Of a DNA stretch of 64,000 nucleotides, positions 8,312 through 19,200 are shown piece after piece. Origin of the DNA: Tenacibaculum sp. MAR_2009_124 (GTDB lineage Bacteria; Bacteroidota; Bacteroidia; Flavobacteriales; Flavobacteriaceae); NCBI RefSeq assembly GCF_900105455.1, contig NZ_FNSF01000007.1, positions 620,001 to 684,000 on the forward strand, read 5' to 3'. The number at the start of each line of letters is the position of its first letter. Positions within the stretch are counted from its first letter, which is position 1. The position numbers were made by a program, and so were the translations under genes. The notes under the pieces were generated by a model. It was not told the origin of the DNA and did no database searches. It was given only the letters and a program-made list of their open reading frames with translations.

Positions 8312-10201
8312 TTATTTTAAAAAATATTTGTTATACAAAGTAAGGCTGATGACATCATCAGCAAGTAATTTTCGCAAATGTATTAAAATGTCTTCTTCTT
8401 TACCATGTATCTGCTCACAGATTTCATTAGAAAACAGTTCTTTCGAATGAGAAAGTAGTTGAATTATATCGTTATCTAAATTCTTACGATTTTCACTTTC
8501 CTTGTTTTTTAAACAAACATCACAAATACCACAATTTTTAGTCTTATCATTAAAGTAATTAACCAATAAAACGGCTCTACAAATACTCTTGTTTTTGATA
8601 AAAAGAAGAACTTGTTGTGCTTTTTTTACTTTCTGATTTAAAAAAGAACTAATGTTTTTAGAAATACGATTAATAGCCAAATCATCTTCTCGAGGTTGTA
8701 AAAAATAAAGTTCTGCGTTTTTTCCAGTTTTCTGATAACTCAAAATCCCTAAACTCTCTAATTTTTCAAGTTGTTCAATAACAGTGAAAGAAGTAGCTCC
8801 TATTCTCTTTGCAATGTAAAACTCATCGATATTCACTGGTTGTTCAAAAACGCCTCCATACAAACGTAATAATGTTTGAATTAAATAAGTATAATCTTTC
8901 CGCTTTCCAAGGGCAACTAATTGATTAGTTCTCACTAAAAACTGAATTGAGGATCGTTTGTTAACTGGAGTATTTAATTCAATAATTCCGTTAGAATTAA
9001 GTAATTGTAATATGATTTTTGTCTTAGCATGCTTAAAACTGTATTTATCACAGAATTCAAGGAAGTTAAAATTGAAAGGAGTATCTATTATTTCTCCTTT
9101 AGTGATTTGGAAATGTTGATATAGTTTTTGATGGACAGTTTTGACTTCATCAATACTTGGGAATTTATTAGTTTGATTATCTTCAAAGGAACGAAAGTCA
9201 TTCGTATTGGTTAAAACTACAGAAAAAGCCTTTTTTCCATCTCTTCCCGCTCTACCAGCTTCCTGAGTGTAATTTTCAAGAGATGAAGGTAGATTTAAAT
9301 GAATAACTGCCCTAACATTGGGTTTATCGATCCCCATTCCAAATGCATTTGTAGCGACCATAACCAAACATTTTTCTGAAAACCAATTGTCAAAGGCCGT
9401 TTGTTTTTCGATAGAGGTAAGTCCTCCATGATAATATGTCGTTTTAAAGTTTAAAGCATTTAAATAATTGCTAATTTCTTTTGTCTTTTTTCTAGAAGAA
9501 ACATAAATAATAATAGGAGCATTTATTTTTTTTAGAATTCTTTCTAAACGTCCTAATTTATCGTTGACTTCAAACACTTGGTAGGCCAAGTTTTCTCGAA
9601 CAAATGATTTTGTGAAAAGCTTTTCATTCGACATTCTCAGATGCTTACCAATATCAGTAATAACCTTTTTGGTAGCAGTAGCTGTTAAAGCAATTGTAGG
9701 AACATTCGGATGGAGTTCATTAAGTATTTCTAAATTAAGGTATGATGGACGAAAGTCATGACCCCATTCTGAAATACAATGGGCTTCATCAATGGCAATA
9801 ATATTAACAGTTAGTTGCTTAATTTTTTCTTGAATGAATTTTGATTGTAAACGTTCTGGCGAAATGTAAAGAAATTTGTAATTTCCATACCGTATGTTGT
9901 CAAATAAGGTAATAATCTCGTCCTGATTATATCCTGCAGGAATGGTTGTTGCTTTTATGTTTTTATTGATCAAACTATCAACTTGATCTTGAATCAGAGC
10001 AACTAAAGGTGATACAACTATACATACTCCATCTTTTAAAAGTGCTGGCAATTGAAAACAGATCGATTTTCCTCCTCCTGTAGGTAATAAAGCGATCGTA
10101 TCATTACCCTCTAAAACAGATGAAATTATTTCTTGTTGTGGTTCTCTAAAACTGTCATGTCCCCAGTATTTTTTTAATATATGAAGAGCATTGTTAGGCA
10201 T
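8312..10201 (-). CDS. recQ: ATP-dependent DNA helicase RecQ-type
   Basis: This is a 3'-5' superfamily-2 helicase for DNA repair and recombination. Seen in order: Walker A LLPTGGGKSICFQLP, DEAHCISEWGHDFRPSY (DEAH box plus the RecQ aromatic-rich loop), LTATAT, the motif V/VI region ATNAFGMGIDKPNVRAVIH and QEAGRAGRDG, then the zinc-binding cysteines (CRAVLLVNYF...CGICDVC) and a winged-helix part. The protein ends at about 629 residues without a recognisable HRDC domain. I chose the ATG at 10201, 5 bp after the AAA gene stop. The longer frame beginning at 10234 would overlap that gene and adds a non-conserved tail. Confidence 0.92.
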   Translation of the reverse strand: MPNNALHILKKYWGHDSFREPQQEIISSVLEGNDTIALLPTGGGKSICFQLPALLKDGVCIVVSPLVALIQDQVDSLINKNIKATTIPAGYNQDEIITLFDNIRYGNYKFLYISPERLQSKFIQEKIKQLTVNIIAIDEAHCISEWGHDFRPSYLNLEILNELHPNVPTIALTATATKKVITDIGKHLRMSNEKLFTKSFVRENLAYQVFEVNDKLGRLERILKKINAPIIIYVSSRKKTKEISNYLNALNFKTTYYHGGLTSIEKQTAFDNWFSEKCLVMVATNAFGMGIDKPNVRAVIHLNLPSSLENYTQEAGRAGRDGKKAFSVVLTNTNDFRSFEDNQTNKFPSIDEVKTVHQKLYQHFQITKGEIIDTPFNFNFLEFCDKYSFKHAKTKIILQLLNSNGIIELNTPVNKRSSIQFLVRTNQLVALGKRKDYTYLIQTLLRLYGGVFEQPVNIDEFYIAKRIGATSFTVIEQLEKLESLGILSYQKTGKNAELYFLQPREDDLAINRISKNISSFLNQKVKKAQQVLLFIKNKSICRAVLLVNYFNDKTKNCGICDVCLKNKESENRKNLDNDIIQLLSHSKELFSNEICEQIHGKEEDILIHLRKLLADDVISLTLYNKYFLK

Positions 10202-10206
10202 AATTT

Positions 10207-10740
10207 TTAAAGTAAATTTAAAATGAAGTCGCAACGATCTTCAACAGAACCAAAAGGAACATCAATTATTGAGTACCCCAAGGATTCATAGGCTCTCCTT
10301 AAAAAAATGTCTAATTCTATAGCCTGTTCAAATGATTCGTAACGTTCGTTATCTTGAGTATAAATTTCTTTCCAAGGACGAAGCATAAATACTTTGTCGT
10401 ATTTATATTGTAAACTCTTTTCCACATAAGTGTCAGGATAATCTGTCTTTAAATAATCCATATATGCATGAACATCGGGAATTCCACGATCAAAAAAGAT
10501 TAATTTCTTATCAGAAGATTCAGCATCTGTATATTGCTTTTCTCTTCCTTTCAATAAAAGTTCGCTGAACAATAAAGGTTTTTCTAAAAAAAGTTGATCT
10601 ATCCCATCTTCTTGAGCTTTTAAAGTAACTTGTCTCGAAATTTCAGGCATACATTGATACCCTCTTTTAATAAACTCTTTTAAAACAGTAGATTTACCAG
10701 TACCTGGTCCTCCAACAAGAACGATTTTTTGCTGCATCAT
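10207..10740 (-). CDS. AAA_28 family P-loop ATPase/kinase-like protein
   Basis: This is a 177-residue single-domain P-loop protein. Walker A is GGPGTGKST near residue 10; FFDRGIPDVHAY holds a DRG element typical of the NadR/AAA_28 group, and an arginine-rich LRPWKE lid follows. Such proteins resemble small-molecule kinases (nicotinamide riboside or thymidylate kinase-like), but the substrate is unknown. The gene begins with ATGATG, so translation may start at 10740 or 10737. It is 5 bp upstream of recQ and most likely cotranscribed with it; it is divergent from the DUF493 gene. Confidence 0.82.
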   Translation of the reverse strand: MMQQKIVLVGGPGTGKSTVLKEFIKRGYQCMPEISRQVTLKAQEDGIDQLFLEKPLLFSELLLKGREKQYTDAESSDKKLIFFDRGIPDVHAYMDYLKTDYPDTYVEKSLQYKYDKVFMLRPWKEIYTQDNERYESFEQAIELDIFLRRAYESLGYSIIDVPFGSVEDRCDFILNLL

Positions 10741-10829
10741 GCAAAAATAGAAGTTTCAATTTATAAATTTAATAAATAGTGTAATTTTGTCCTCGACATG
10801 AGTAAAAATAAAATGACGAATTAATAATT

Positions 10830-11111
10830 ATGGCGGATAAAGAAGAATTTTACAACAAATTAAAAATCCAATTAGAAGATACCACTACATTCCCTTCAAA
10901 ATATTTGTATAAATTTATCGTTCCAACAACTGGAAATCAAGTGCAAGAGGTTCAAGATTTATTTAATAATGGAGGAGCAGTGATAAATACAAAAAAATCA
11001 AGAACAGGGAAATATATAAGCGTTTCAGTTCAAATTACGGTGAAAAGTGCTGATGATGTAATTAAATATTACAGGAAGGCTGAGGTTATAGAAGGAATCA
11101 TATCATTATAA
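10830..11111 (+). CDS. DUF493 (YbeD-like) family protein
   Basis: This is a 93-residue small protein with the DUF493 ferredoxin-like fold pattern: FPSKYLYKFIVPTTGN, an SRTGKYISVSVQITVKSADDVIKYYR core and a short C-terminal helix/strand. Family function is not established; E. coli YbeD is often near lipoate genes, which is not the case here. A TAATTTTG -7-like element lies at 10782-10789, about 40 bp upstream, consistent with its own promoter. Confidence 0.85.
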   Translation: MADKEEFYNKLKIQLEDTTTFPSKYLYKFIVPTTGNQVQEVQDLFNNGGAVINTKKSRTGKYISVSVQITVKSADDVIKYYRKAEVIEGIISL

Positions 11112-11245
11112 CTGAATTTTAATTAGATTAAGATATTATCCATTTTAATTGTGATTAGAAACACTAAATTGAGAGCATTGTAGTTAAAATGGAAGTCTCA
11201 ATTTTAAGAATAAACTTTAACCAACTTTTAGATATAAACAAGTTT

Positions 11246-12862
11246 ATGAAAAATCAAATTTTAGGAATAGTTATTCTATTACAAGGAATTACAACAACTA
11301 CGTTTGCTCAGAAAAAAGATAAAGAATTATTTAGAATCAACAACAATTCAGTGATGGTCTCTGAATTTAAAAGAGTTTATGAGAAAAATTTAGGCTTAGT
11401 CGTTGATAATGAAGCTAAGGATATTGATAATTACTTAAATTTATATATAAACTATAAATTAAAGGTAAAAGAAGCTTATAACTTAAAATTAGATACTTTA
11501 AAGTCGTATCAAAATGAATTAGAAGGGTATAAAAATCAATTAATAGCACCTTATTTACAAGACAAGGAAGCATTAGAAAAATTAGTAAAAGATGCCTACT
11601 ATAGAACTGTAAATGAAATTAGAGCAAGTCATTTACTTATTAAAGTTTCACAAAAGGCAAATGCTAAAGATACTTTAGAAGCCTATAATAGAATTTTAGG
11701 AGCGAGAGAAAGAATTATAAAAGGAGAATCTTTCGAAAATGTTGCGTTATCAGTGTCTGAAGACCCTTCTGTAAGGCTTAATAGAGGAGATTTAGGGTAC
11801 TTTTCTGCATTTAAAATGGTGTATAATTTTGAAGACAGTGCTTATGCAACTGAGGTTGGACAGGTATCAAATATATTCAGAACACGATTTGGATATCATC
11901 TGGTAAAAGTTACAGACAAACGCAAATCTAAAGGTGAGTTTGACGTAGCTCATATCCTTGTTAGAGATAAGTCGATTATTGGAAAGGTAAAAATAGATTC
12001 TGCATATCAAAAGTTAAAGACTGGAGCTTCGTTTGAAGATATATCGAAAGAATTTTCGGAAGATACTGGAACGTTTAAAAATGGAGGAAAACTACCTAGA
12101 TTCAGTACCGGAACTATGGTAGAGCAGTTTGAAAATGCAGTTCTTGGCTTGAAAAATATTAATGACTTTAGTGAACCATTTAAAACTCGTTTTGGATGGC
12201 ATATTGTAAAGTTATTAAACAAATTGCCTATTGAATCTTACGAAGTGGCAAGAAAGAAAATTGAAGGTAAAGTCAAAAGATCTGATAGACTGCAGGCATC
12301 ATACGAAGCTGTTTTAAACAAGTTAAAAAAGAAATATGATGTAAAGGTTAATGAAGAAGTATTCAAACAAATTGAAACTTTGTCTGTGAAAGATTTTATC
12401 GCTAAAAATAATAAGGAATGGATATTATCTATTGATAAAGTTAAAGTAGGGGGAGATAAGTTTAATGATTACATTAAATATCGAAGAAATTCAAATTTAT
12501 CAGAATTGTTTGAACAGTTTAAAAACTATGAGTTAACGGAATACTTTAAAAAAGATTTGGTTAATCTGGAACCAGACTTTAAACATACGTTAACCGAATA
12601 CAAAGAGGGGTTATTGCTATTTGAGTTAATGCAAAAGAAAATTTGGAAGAAGGCAACAACAGATACTTTAGGTTTGAAAAAGTTTTTCGATGGTAATAAA
12701 GGAAATTACAAAGAACAAAATTTAGAAGATGTAAAAGGCGAAGTAATTAGCGATTATCAACAGTCTTTAGAAAATGATTGGCTTGAATTATTACGAAACA
12801 AAAACAAAATTATTATTAGAGAAAAAGAAGTGAAAAAACTTAAAAAAATATATAATCAATAA
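11246..12862 (+). CDS. periplasmic peptidylprolyl isomerase (PpiC/SurA-like), first of three
   Basis: This secreted foldase has about 538 residues. I chose the ATG at 11246 because it begins a clean signal peptide (KNQILGIVILLQ...TTTFA-Q); the longer frame from 11189 adds a non-signal leader. Two parvulin (PpiC) domains are visible around the repeated patterns IRASHLLIKVS...RGDLGYFSAFKMV...GYHLVKV and FDVAHILVR...GGKLPRFSTGTMV...GWHIVKL. The long C-terminal part is lysine-rich. It is followed 5 bp later by a related lipoprotein and then a SurA-like gene, a trio that would handle folding of outer-membrane proteins. Confidence 0.88.
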   Translation: MKNQILGIVILLQGITTTTFAQKKDKELFRINNNSVMVSEFKRVYEKNLGLVVDNEAKDIDNYLNLYINYKLKVKEAYNLKLDTLKSYQNELEGYKNQLIAPYLQDKEALEKLVKDAYYRTVNEIRASHLLIKVSQKANAKDTLEAYNRILGARERIIKGESFENVALSVSEDPSVRLNRGDLGYFSAFKMVYNFEDSAYATEVGQVSNIFRTRFGYHLVKVTDKRKSKGEFDVAHILVRDKSIIGKVKIDSAYQKLKTGASFEDISKEFSEDTGTFKNGGKLPRFSTGTMVEQFENAVLGLKNINDFSEPFKTRFGWHIVKLLNKLPIESYEVARKKIEGKVKRSDRLQASYEAVLNKLKKKYDVKVNEEVFKQIETLSVKDFIAKNNKEWILSIDKVKVGGDKFNDYIKYRRNSNLSELFEQFKNYELTEYFKKDLVNLEPDFKHTLTEYKEGLLLFELMQKKIWKKATTDTLGLKKFFDGNKGNYKEQNLEDVKGEVISDYQQSLENDWLELLRNKNKIIIREKEVKKLKKIYNQ

Positions 12863-12867
12863 GAACA

Positions 12868-13725
12868 GTGAGAAAAATATACCTACTACTATGTGTTCAA
12901 CTATTAATCTCTTGTGATTTAATTACGTTTAAGACGCAAAATATTCAGCAAGAAAAACCTATCGCTACAGTGTATAACAAACATTTATATAGAAAGGATA
13001 TAATAGATTTGTTACCGAAAAAAATGTCTAAAGAAGACAGTACCGTTGTGGTAAAAGGATTGATTAATACATGGGCTAAACAGCAACTTTTTTTGATTAA
13101 GGCAGAAGAAAATATTTCAGAAGTAAATAGTATTGAAATCGAAAAACTAGTGAATGATTATAAGTCTAGTTTGTATATCAATAATTACAAAGAAAGACTT
13201 ATCAAACAAAAGCTTGATACCATAGTTTCTGATGTTCAGGTTGCAGCCTATTATGAAAGCAATAAAAGTAATTTTCGCTTGAATGATGAATTGGTTCAAT
13301 TTGATTATATCCATTTTGGAAACGAACATCTTGAAAAAGACGATATCATTAAAAGTTTTAAATCAAACAAAGAAGAAGATAGAGAATCCTTAGAAAGACA
13401 TCTATTAAGTTTGAAATCATATCGACTTCAAGATTCAACTTGGGTAACTCTTAACTTTTTAAAAGGAAAAATACCTCCCTTGGGTATAGAATCTAAAGAA
13501 AATCTGTTAAAAATATCAAAATTCATACAAAAAGAAGATAGTTTAGGAGTATATTTGGTGTCGGTAAAAAATATTTTGCAAAAGAGTAACATTGCTCCAT
13601 TGAGTCATGTAACTGAAAGAATTAAGCAAATTATTTTACATAAGAGAAAACGAGAATTAATTAGAGAGATTGAAAAAACGCTGATAAATGATGCTATTCA
13701 AAATAAAAACTTTAAAGAATATTAG
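12868..13725 (+). CDS. SurA-N-like periplasmic lipoprotein, second of three
   Basis: This 285-residue protein starts with GTG at 12868. The N-terminus KIYLLLCVQLLISC is a lipoprotein signal with the lipobox cysteine at position 16. The remainder resembles the chaperone (SurA_N) region of the flanking PPIases, with TVYNKHLYRKDIIDLLP at the start and long charged helices, but no intact parvulin domain is seen. This suggests a chaperone lacking isomerase activity. It begins 5 bp after the first PPIase and overlaps the next gene by 38 bases, so the three are one transcription unit. Confidence 0.8.
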   Translation: MRKIYLLLCVQLLISCDLITFKTQNIQQEKPIATVYNKHLYRKDIIDLLPKKMSKEDSTVVVKGLINTWAKQQLFLIKAEENISEVNSIEIEKLVNDYKSSLYINNYKERLIKQKLDTIVSDVQVAAYYESNKSNFRLNDELVQFDYIHFGNEHLEKDDIIKSFKSNKEEDRESLERHLLSLKSYRLQDSTWVTLNFLKGKIPPLGIESKENLLKISKFIQKEDSLGVYLVSVKNILQKSNIAPLSHVTERIKQIILHKRKRELIREIEKTLINDAIQNKNFKEY

Positions 13726-15061
13726 CCTTTTAGCAATAGTACTATTTGCTATAACAACAAATGCTCAAAAAGCAAAAATAGACGGTGTTGCTGTAGTGGT
13801 TGGTAAAAATATTGTACTTAATTCTGATATTGATAAATTTAAAAAAGAAGTTGAACTCCGAAGTGAAGGAAAAGTGACAATTTCTGATTGTGAGATGTTG
13901 GAGGAGTTGATGAATCAGAAGTTATTAGCACATCATGCTATTGTTGATAGTGTTACAGTATCTCAAGGAGAAATTGATAATAAAGTAAACAGAAGTGTCG
14001 CTTTTTTTGTAAATGAATATGGTAGTGAAGAAAAAGTTGTTGAAGCATATGGATTCAATGATATTCAAGACCTTAGAAAAGAGTTAGAAAAAGTACAAAA
14101 AGAAAATGCACTTATAGAAAAGGAGCAACAGAAGATAACTGAGGTTGTAGATGTAACTCCAGAAGAAGTAAGAGTATATTTCAATGGATTAAAGAATAAA
14201 GAAGAATTACCAGAAATTCCTGCAGAGGTTGAATTAGCACAGCTTGTGTTGAATGCTGAGCCAACTAAAGAGGAAGGAGAAAGAGTGATTGATAAATTAA
14301 ATAAAATTAGAGAAGACATAATGAACGGATCTAGTTTTAGTTTGAAAGCAATTATTAATTCAGAAGATCCAAGTGTTGCTGAAAATAAAGGTAACTTAGG
14401 AGTTATTACCAAAGAAACTCCTTTCATTAAGGAATTTAAAGAAGCTGCGTTTTCATTGGATGAAGGTCAAATTTCAGAGCCAATTAAAACGGATTTCGGT
14501 TACCATATTATTAAGTTACACAAAATTAGAGGTAATGGAAGAGAAGTTTCTCACATTTTAATGCAACCTGAAATATCTGACGATAAGTTAAAAGAAACGA
14601 AGGAAGACATTGAAAAGATTATTAAGGAAGTTAAAGATGGTACAATAACTTTTGAAGAAGCTGTAAGAAAGTATTCTGAAGATAAAGACACTAAGTTAAG
14701 TGGCGGTTTAATAATGAATCCTTATACAGGTGAACCTGTTTTTGAATTGACAAGGCTACCACCAGATTTATTTGGTAGAATTAGTGAGTTAGATGAGGGC
14801 GATATGACTGATGTGTTTTATGATGAAACTCGTGAAGGAGAGAAAATGTATAAGGTAGTTTTTATTCGACACAAAACAAATACTCATAAAGCTGATATTG
14901 TTGAAGATTATGTAAGAATGCAGCAGTTTGCTTTAGAAAAAAAGAAAGAAGAAACCTTAGAAAAATGGTCAAAGGATAAAATTCAAGAAACTTACATTAA
15001 ACTAAGTGGAGACCATAAAAAATGCACTTTCAAAAAAGATTGGAAAAAAGAAAATAAGTAA
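13688..15061 (+). CDS. surA: SurA-like periplasmic chaperone / peptidylprolyl isomerase, third of three
   Basis: This 457-residue protein has a signal peptide (ISLLAIVLFAITTNA-Q), a SurA_N chaperone region beginning IDGVAVVVGKNIVLNSDIDKF, and two parvulin domains: VELAQLVLNA...NKGNLGVITKETP...GYHIIKL and REVSHILMQPE...LSGGLIMNPYTG. This order is that of SurA, which escorts unfolded outer-membrane proteins through the periplasm. ATGATG at 13688 gives two adjacent starts. Followed by a hairpin terminator at 15076. Confidence 0.9.
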   Translation: MMLFKIKTLKNISLLAIVLFAITTNAQKAKIDGVAVVVGKNIVLNSDIDKFKKEVELRSEGKVTISDCEMLEELMNQKLLAHHAIVDSVTVSQGEIDNKVNRSVAFFVNEYGSEEKVVEAYGFNDIQDLRKELEKVQKENALIEKEQQKITEVVDVTPEEVRVYFNGLKNKEELPEIPAEVELAQLVLNAEPTKEEGERVIDKLNKIREDIMNGSSFSLKAIINSEDPSVAENKGNLGVITKETPFIKEFKEAAFSLDEGQISEPIKTDFGYHIIKLHKIRGNGREVSHILMQPEISDDKLKETKEDIEKIIKEVKDGTITFEEAVRKYSEDKDTKLSGGLIMNPYTGEPVFELTRLPPDLFGRISELDEGDMTDVFYDETREGEKMYKVVFIRHKTNTHKADIVEDYVRMQQFALEKKKEETLEKWSKDKIQETYIKLSGDHKKCTFKKDWKKENK

Positions 15062-15075
15062 AAAATTAAAACTAT

Positions 15076-15124
15076 AATCCGTTTAGAAACTATGAATAAA
15101 TATTGTTTTTAAACGGATTTTTTA
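15076..15124 (+). terminator. terminator after the SurA-like operon
   Basis: The inverted repeat AATCCGTTTA (15076-15085) / TAAACGGATT (15110-15119) is followed by a run of T. It separates the foldase trio from the MoxR gene, although some read-through is possible. Confidence 0.65.
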
Positions 15125-15139
15125 AATCCTCTTATCACA

Positions 15140-16093
15140 ATGTCTGACGTTACAGCCGTAAATAATCTCGTAAATAAGTATAAAGAATTACAGGACCAAA
15201 TAGGTAAAGTAATAATTGGTCAAAGAGAAGCCGTTGATTTTACGCTTCTATCTATATTTTGTGGAGGCCATTCACTTTTAATAGGTGTTCCTGGATTAGC
15301 GAAAACACTTTTGGTAAATACAGTTTCGGAAGCTTTAGGTTTAAACTTTAAGAGAATTCAGTTTACCCCCGATTTAATGCCTTCTGACATTCTTGGAAGT
15401 GAAATATTAGATGAGACTCGTCAATTTAAATTTATAAAAGGACCTATATTTTCTAATATTATTTTAGCAGACGAGATCAACCGTACACCTCCAAAAACAC
15501 AGGCGGCGTTACTTGAGGCAATGCAAGAAAGATCAGTTACAGTGGCAGGACGTCATTATAAATTGGAATTACCTTTTTTTGTTTTAGCAACGCAAAACCC
15601 AATAGAGCAAGAGGGAACATATCCGTTACCAGAAGCACAGTTAGATAGGTTTATGTTTTCAATTAATCTTGAGTACCCTTCTTTTGAAGAAGAGGTAGAA
15701 GTCGTAAAAAGTACGACTTCTATTTTGAATCAGAAGGTGAATGCTGTTTTCTCAGCCAAGGAAATTATAGAAATACAAAATCTAATACGTAAAATTCCAG
15801 TAGCTGATAATGTTATTGAATATGCCGTTGATTTGGTGGGGAAAACAAGGCCAAATTCAGAAAGAGCAACGGATTATGTAAAGCAATACATTGATTGGGG
15901 AGCTGGACCAAGAGCTTCACAAAATTTAATTCTTGGTGCTAAAGCTCATGCTGCTGTAAACGGAAAATATTCACCTGATATAGAAGACGTGCAAGCAATA
16001 GCAATACCAATATTATCGCATAGGGTGGTTAAAAATTATAAAGCAGAAGCAGAAGGGATCACAATAAGTCAAATTATAAAATCATTATTCTAA
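15140..16093 (+). CDS. MoxR family AAA+ ATPase
   Basis: This 317-residue AAA+ ATPase has Walker A GVPGLAKTLL, Walker B IILADEINRTPPKTQAALLEAMQE, sensor 1 FFVLATQNPIEQEGTYPLPEAQLDRFMF and a C-terminal lid (GAGPRASQNLILGAKAHA). This is the MRP-type MoxR chaperone that works with VWA-domain partners; such partner genes (DUF58, VWA) usually follow but are absent here, since a terminator and an unrelated gene come next. Function is therefore general: an ATP-dependent remodelling factor of unknown client. Confidence 0.92.
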   Translation: MSDVTAVNNLVNKYKELQDQIGKVIIGQREAVDFTLLSIFCGGHSLLIGVPGLAKTLLVNTVSEALGLNFKRIQFTPDLMPSDILGSEILDETRQFKFIKGPIFSNIILADEINRTPPKTQAALLEAMQERSVTVAGRHYKLELPFFVLATQNPIEQEGTYPLPEAQLDRFMFSINLEYPSFEEEVEVVKSTTSILNQKVNAVFSAKEIIEIQNLIRKIPVADNVIEYAVDLVGKTRPNSERATDYVKQYIDWGAGPRASQNLILGAKAHAAVNGKYSPDIEDVQAIAIPILSHRVVKNYKAEAEGITISQIIKSLF

Positions 16094-16121
16094 GTTTCTG
16101 ATTACATAAATAATAAAAAAG

Positions 16122-16166
16122 TGAGGTGGTAAATAATACAAATTTACCGCCTCATTTTCTTTTTCA
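16122..16166 (+). terminator. terminator after MoxR gene
   Basis: A 13-bp stem with a single G-T wobble (16122-16134 with 16142-16154) is followed by TTTTCTTTTTC. Confidence 0.8.
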
Positions 16167-16215
16167 ATGAATTTGAAAATAGTGTACTTTTAAGCGTTTA
16201 AAACTATACAATTCC

Positions 16216-19200
16216 ATGTTGTACCAGAATATCAAAATCGATACTAATAAAGCGGAACAAATACTTTTTGAAGAGTTTAACATTGAAGGAACAGCGAGAG
16301 AACTCCCAGGGGAAGTTGATTTTAATTTTAAGATATCGACATCAAGTAAAAAATATATTTTAAAAATTTCTCGTCCTGATGAAAGACTAGACTATTTGAA
16401 GTATCAACAAGCTTTATTGAAATATGTAGAAGGTTCTGAAAACAATTTACCAAAAGTAATTGCGGATGTTAAAGGAAATGCAATAAGTAATGTTATTGAT
16501 GATGAAGGAAATATAAGATATGTTCGACTTTTGAGTTGGGTAGATGGAAGGTTATGGAGTATGGTAAATCCTATTTCAAATGAATTAAGATTTTCTTTGG
16601 GGGTACATGCAGGGAAGTTAACGAAACTACTTCAAGGATTTGATCATAAAGAAGCGTATAGGGAGTTTCATTGGGATATTGCCCAAGGGAGTTGGACATT
16701 TGATCATATTCATTTATTCTCAGACGAAAAAAAAACGATTTTAAGATACTTTCAAGAACGATTTAAGGAAAACTACGATGAATACAGTAAACTACGAAAA
16801 TCAGTAGTTCACAATGACGCTAACGATAACAATGTTGTTGTCTCTAAAAATTTAATAAAGCCAGAAGTGGAAGCAATTATTGATTTTGGAGATGCTGTTC
16901 ATACCCCAATTATTAATGATGTTGCCATAACCTGTGCCTATGCAATAATGGGATTTAATAATCCTTTGGAAGCGGCATTATCGATTGTTAAAGGGTATCA
17001 CAAAGAGTTTTCTCTTAACGAGAAAGAGCTTGGTTTTTTGTTTGATGCTATAGCAATGCGCTTAGTAATATCGGTAACAAAGTCAGCAATTAACAAGTTG
17101 AAAGAACCCGATAATGAATATTTACTGATATCTGAAAAACCAGCATGGGAGGTTCTCAAAAAATGGAAGAAGATTTCTACTGAATATGCACATTATGCTT
17201 TTCGAAATGCTTGTGGTTTTTCTGGACATCCTAATGAAACTAAGGTTAAAGATTGGTTGAGTGAACAACAAGTGGATATTTCAACTATTTTTCCGACAAT
17301 TGAATCAAAGGGCTTTTTTCCTTTAAATTTAGGTATCGACAGTTTATGGCTTGGGAATTATAGTAAGTTTAATGATTTAGATGTATTCGATTTTAAAATT
17401 AACCAGTTACAAAAGGAACATCCTAATAAAATGATAGCGGGTGGTTATTTAGAACCTCGAGCGTTATATACTTCCAATGATTATGAAACCATAGGGAATT
17501 ATGGGAGAGAGAGTCGAACTATTCATTTGGGAATTGATTTTTGGGTTCCGGTTGATACGCCTGTTTATCTGCCGTTTGAAGGTGAAGTTGTTACGGTGGC
17601 TGATAATAATAAGTACAAGGAGTATGGAGGTTTAATTATAGTAAAACATCAAGCAAACGGTATTACATTTTATACACTTTACGGTCACCTATCTTTAAAA
17701 AGTTTAGCGCTGGTTAAGGTGGGAAGTAAATTGGCTAAAGGAAGTTGTATTGGGTTTATTGGTAATAGGGAGGAAAATGGGAGCTGGTCTCCACATTTGC
17801 ATTTTCAAATAATGTTATCAATGTTAAATTTTGTTGATGACTTTCCAGGAGTTGCAATTCATTCAGAAATTGATGTTTGGAAAAGTATGTGTCCTGATCC
17901 AAATTTGTTGTTTAAGTCCGAAAGATTAAGGCAAACTTATGCATCAAATAAAGAAGATATTCGAACTTATAGAAAAAATCACTTAGGAAAGAGTTTGAGC
18001 TTACAGTATAAAAAACCGCTGAAAATTGTTCGAGGGCAAGGAGTGTATTTAATAGATGAGTTTGGAAATAGATATTTGGATACCGTAAATAATGTGGCTC
18101 ATGTAGGGCACGAGCATCCAAAAGTAGTGGAAGCTGGTCAGGAGCAAATGGCTGTTTTAAATACCAATTCACGATACCTTCATGAAAATATAAATGAGTT
18201 CGCCAAAGAATTGATAGATACATTACCTCCTCAATTAAATGTGATACATTTTGTTAATTCAGGTTCGGAAGCTAATGAATTAGCTATACGAATGGCGAAA
18301 GCTAATACGAATCAAAAGGATATTATAGCTTCTGAAGTTGGATATCATGGTAATTCAAATATGTGTATAGATATATCATCGTATAAATTTGACGGTAAAG
18401 GCGGAACTGGGGCTCCTGAGTTTACACATATAATTCCTTTACCTGATACTTTTAGAGGAAAATATACAAGTAGTAATGCTTCCGAGCAATATGTGAATGA
18501 AGTAAAGAAAAAACTTGAACTTATTAAAGATAAAGGTAGAAACGTTGGAGCATTTATCATTGAACCAATCATTTCTTGTGGAGGCCAGGTTGAATTACCT
18601 GATGGTTTTTTAACAGAGGTTTATGAACTTGTAAGAAAGGAAGGCGGACTTTGTATTTCTGATGAAGTACAAACAGGTTGTGGTCGAATGGGAAAAACGT
18701 TCTGGGGGTTTCAATTACATAATGTAATTCCAGATATTGTAAGCATTGGAAAACCACTAGGAAATGGCCATCCTTTAGCTGCTGTTGCTTGTACACAAGA
18801 AGTAGCCAATAACTTTGCTAATGGAATGGAGTACTTCAATACATTTGGAGGAAATCCGGTTTCATGTGCTATTGGAGCTTCTGTTTTAAAAGTAGTTAGA
18901 GAAGAAAAACTTCAAGAGAATGCATTAAAGGTTGGTGAGTATTTGAAAAGTGGATTAAATAGGTTGGCTAAAGAATTTCCAATAATTGGAGATGTAAGAG
19001 GAGAAGGTCTTTTTTTAGGTTTTGAGTTGGTTACAGAAGATAAAGATCCACTTTCTGAAAAAGCTTCTTATTTAGCTAATAGAATGAAGGATTTTAAGAT
19101 ATTAATGAGTACTGACGGACTCGACAATAATGTTTTAAAGATTAAACCTCCTATGGTATTTTCAAAAACTAATGCAGATGAACTTTTGTTCTTTTTAGAG

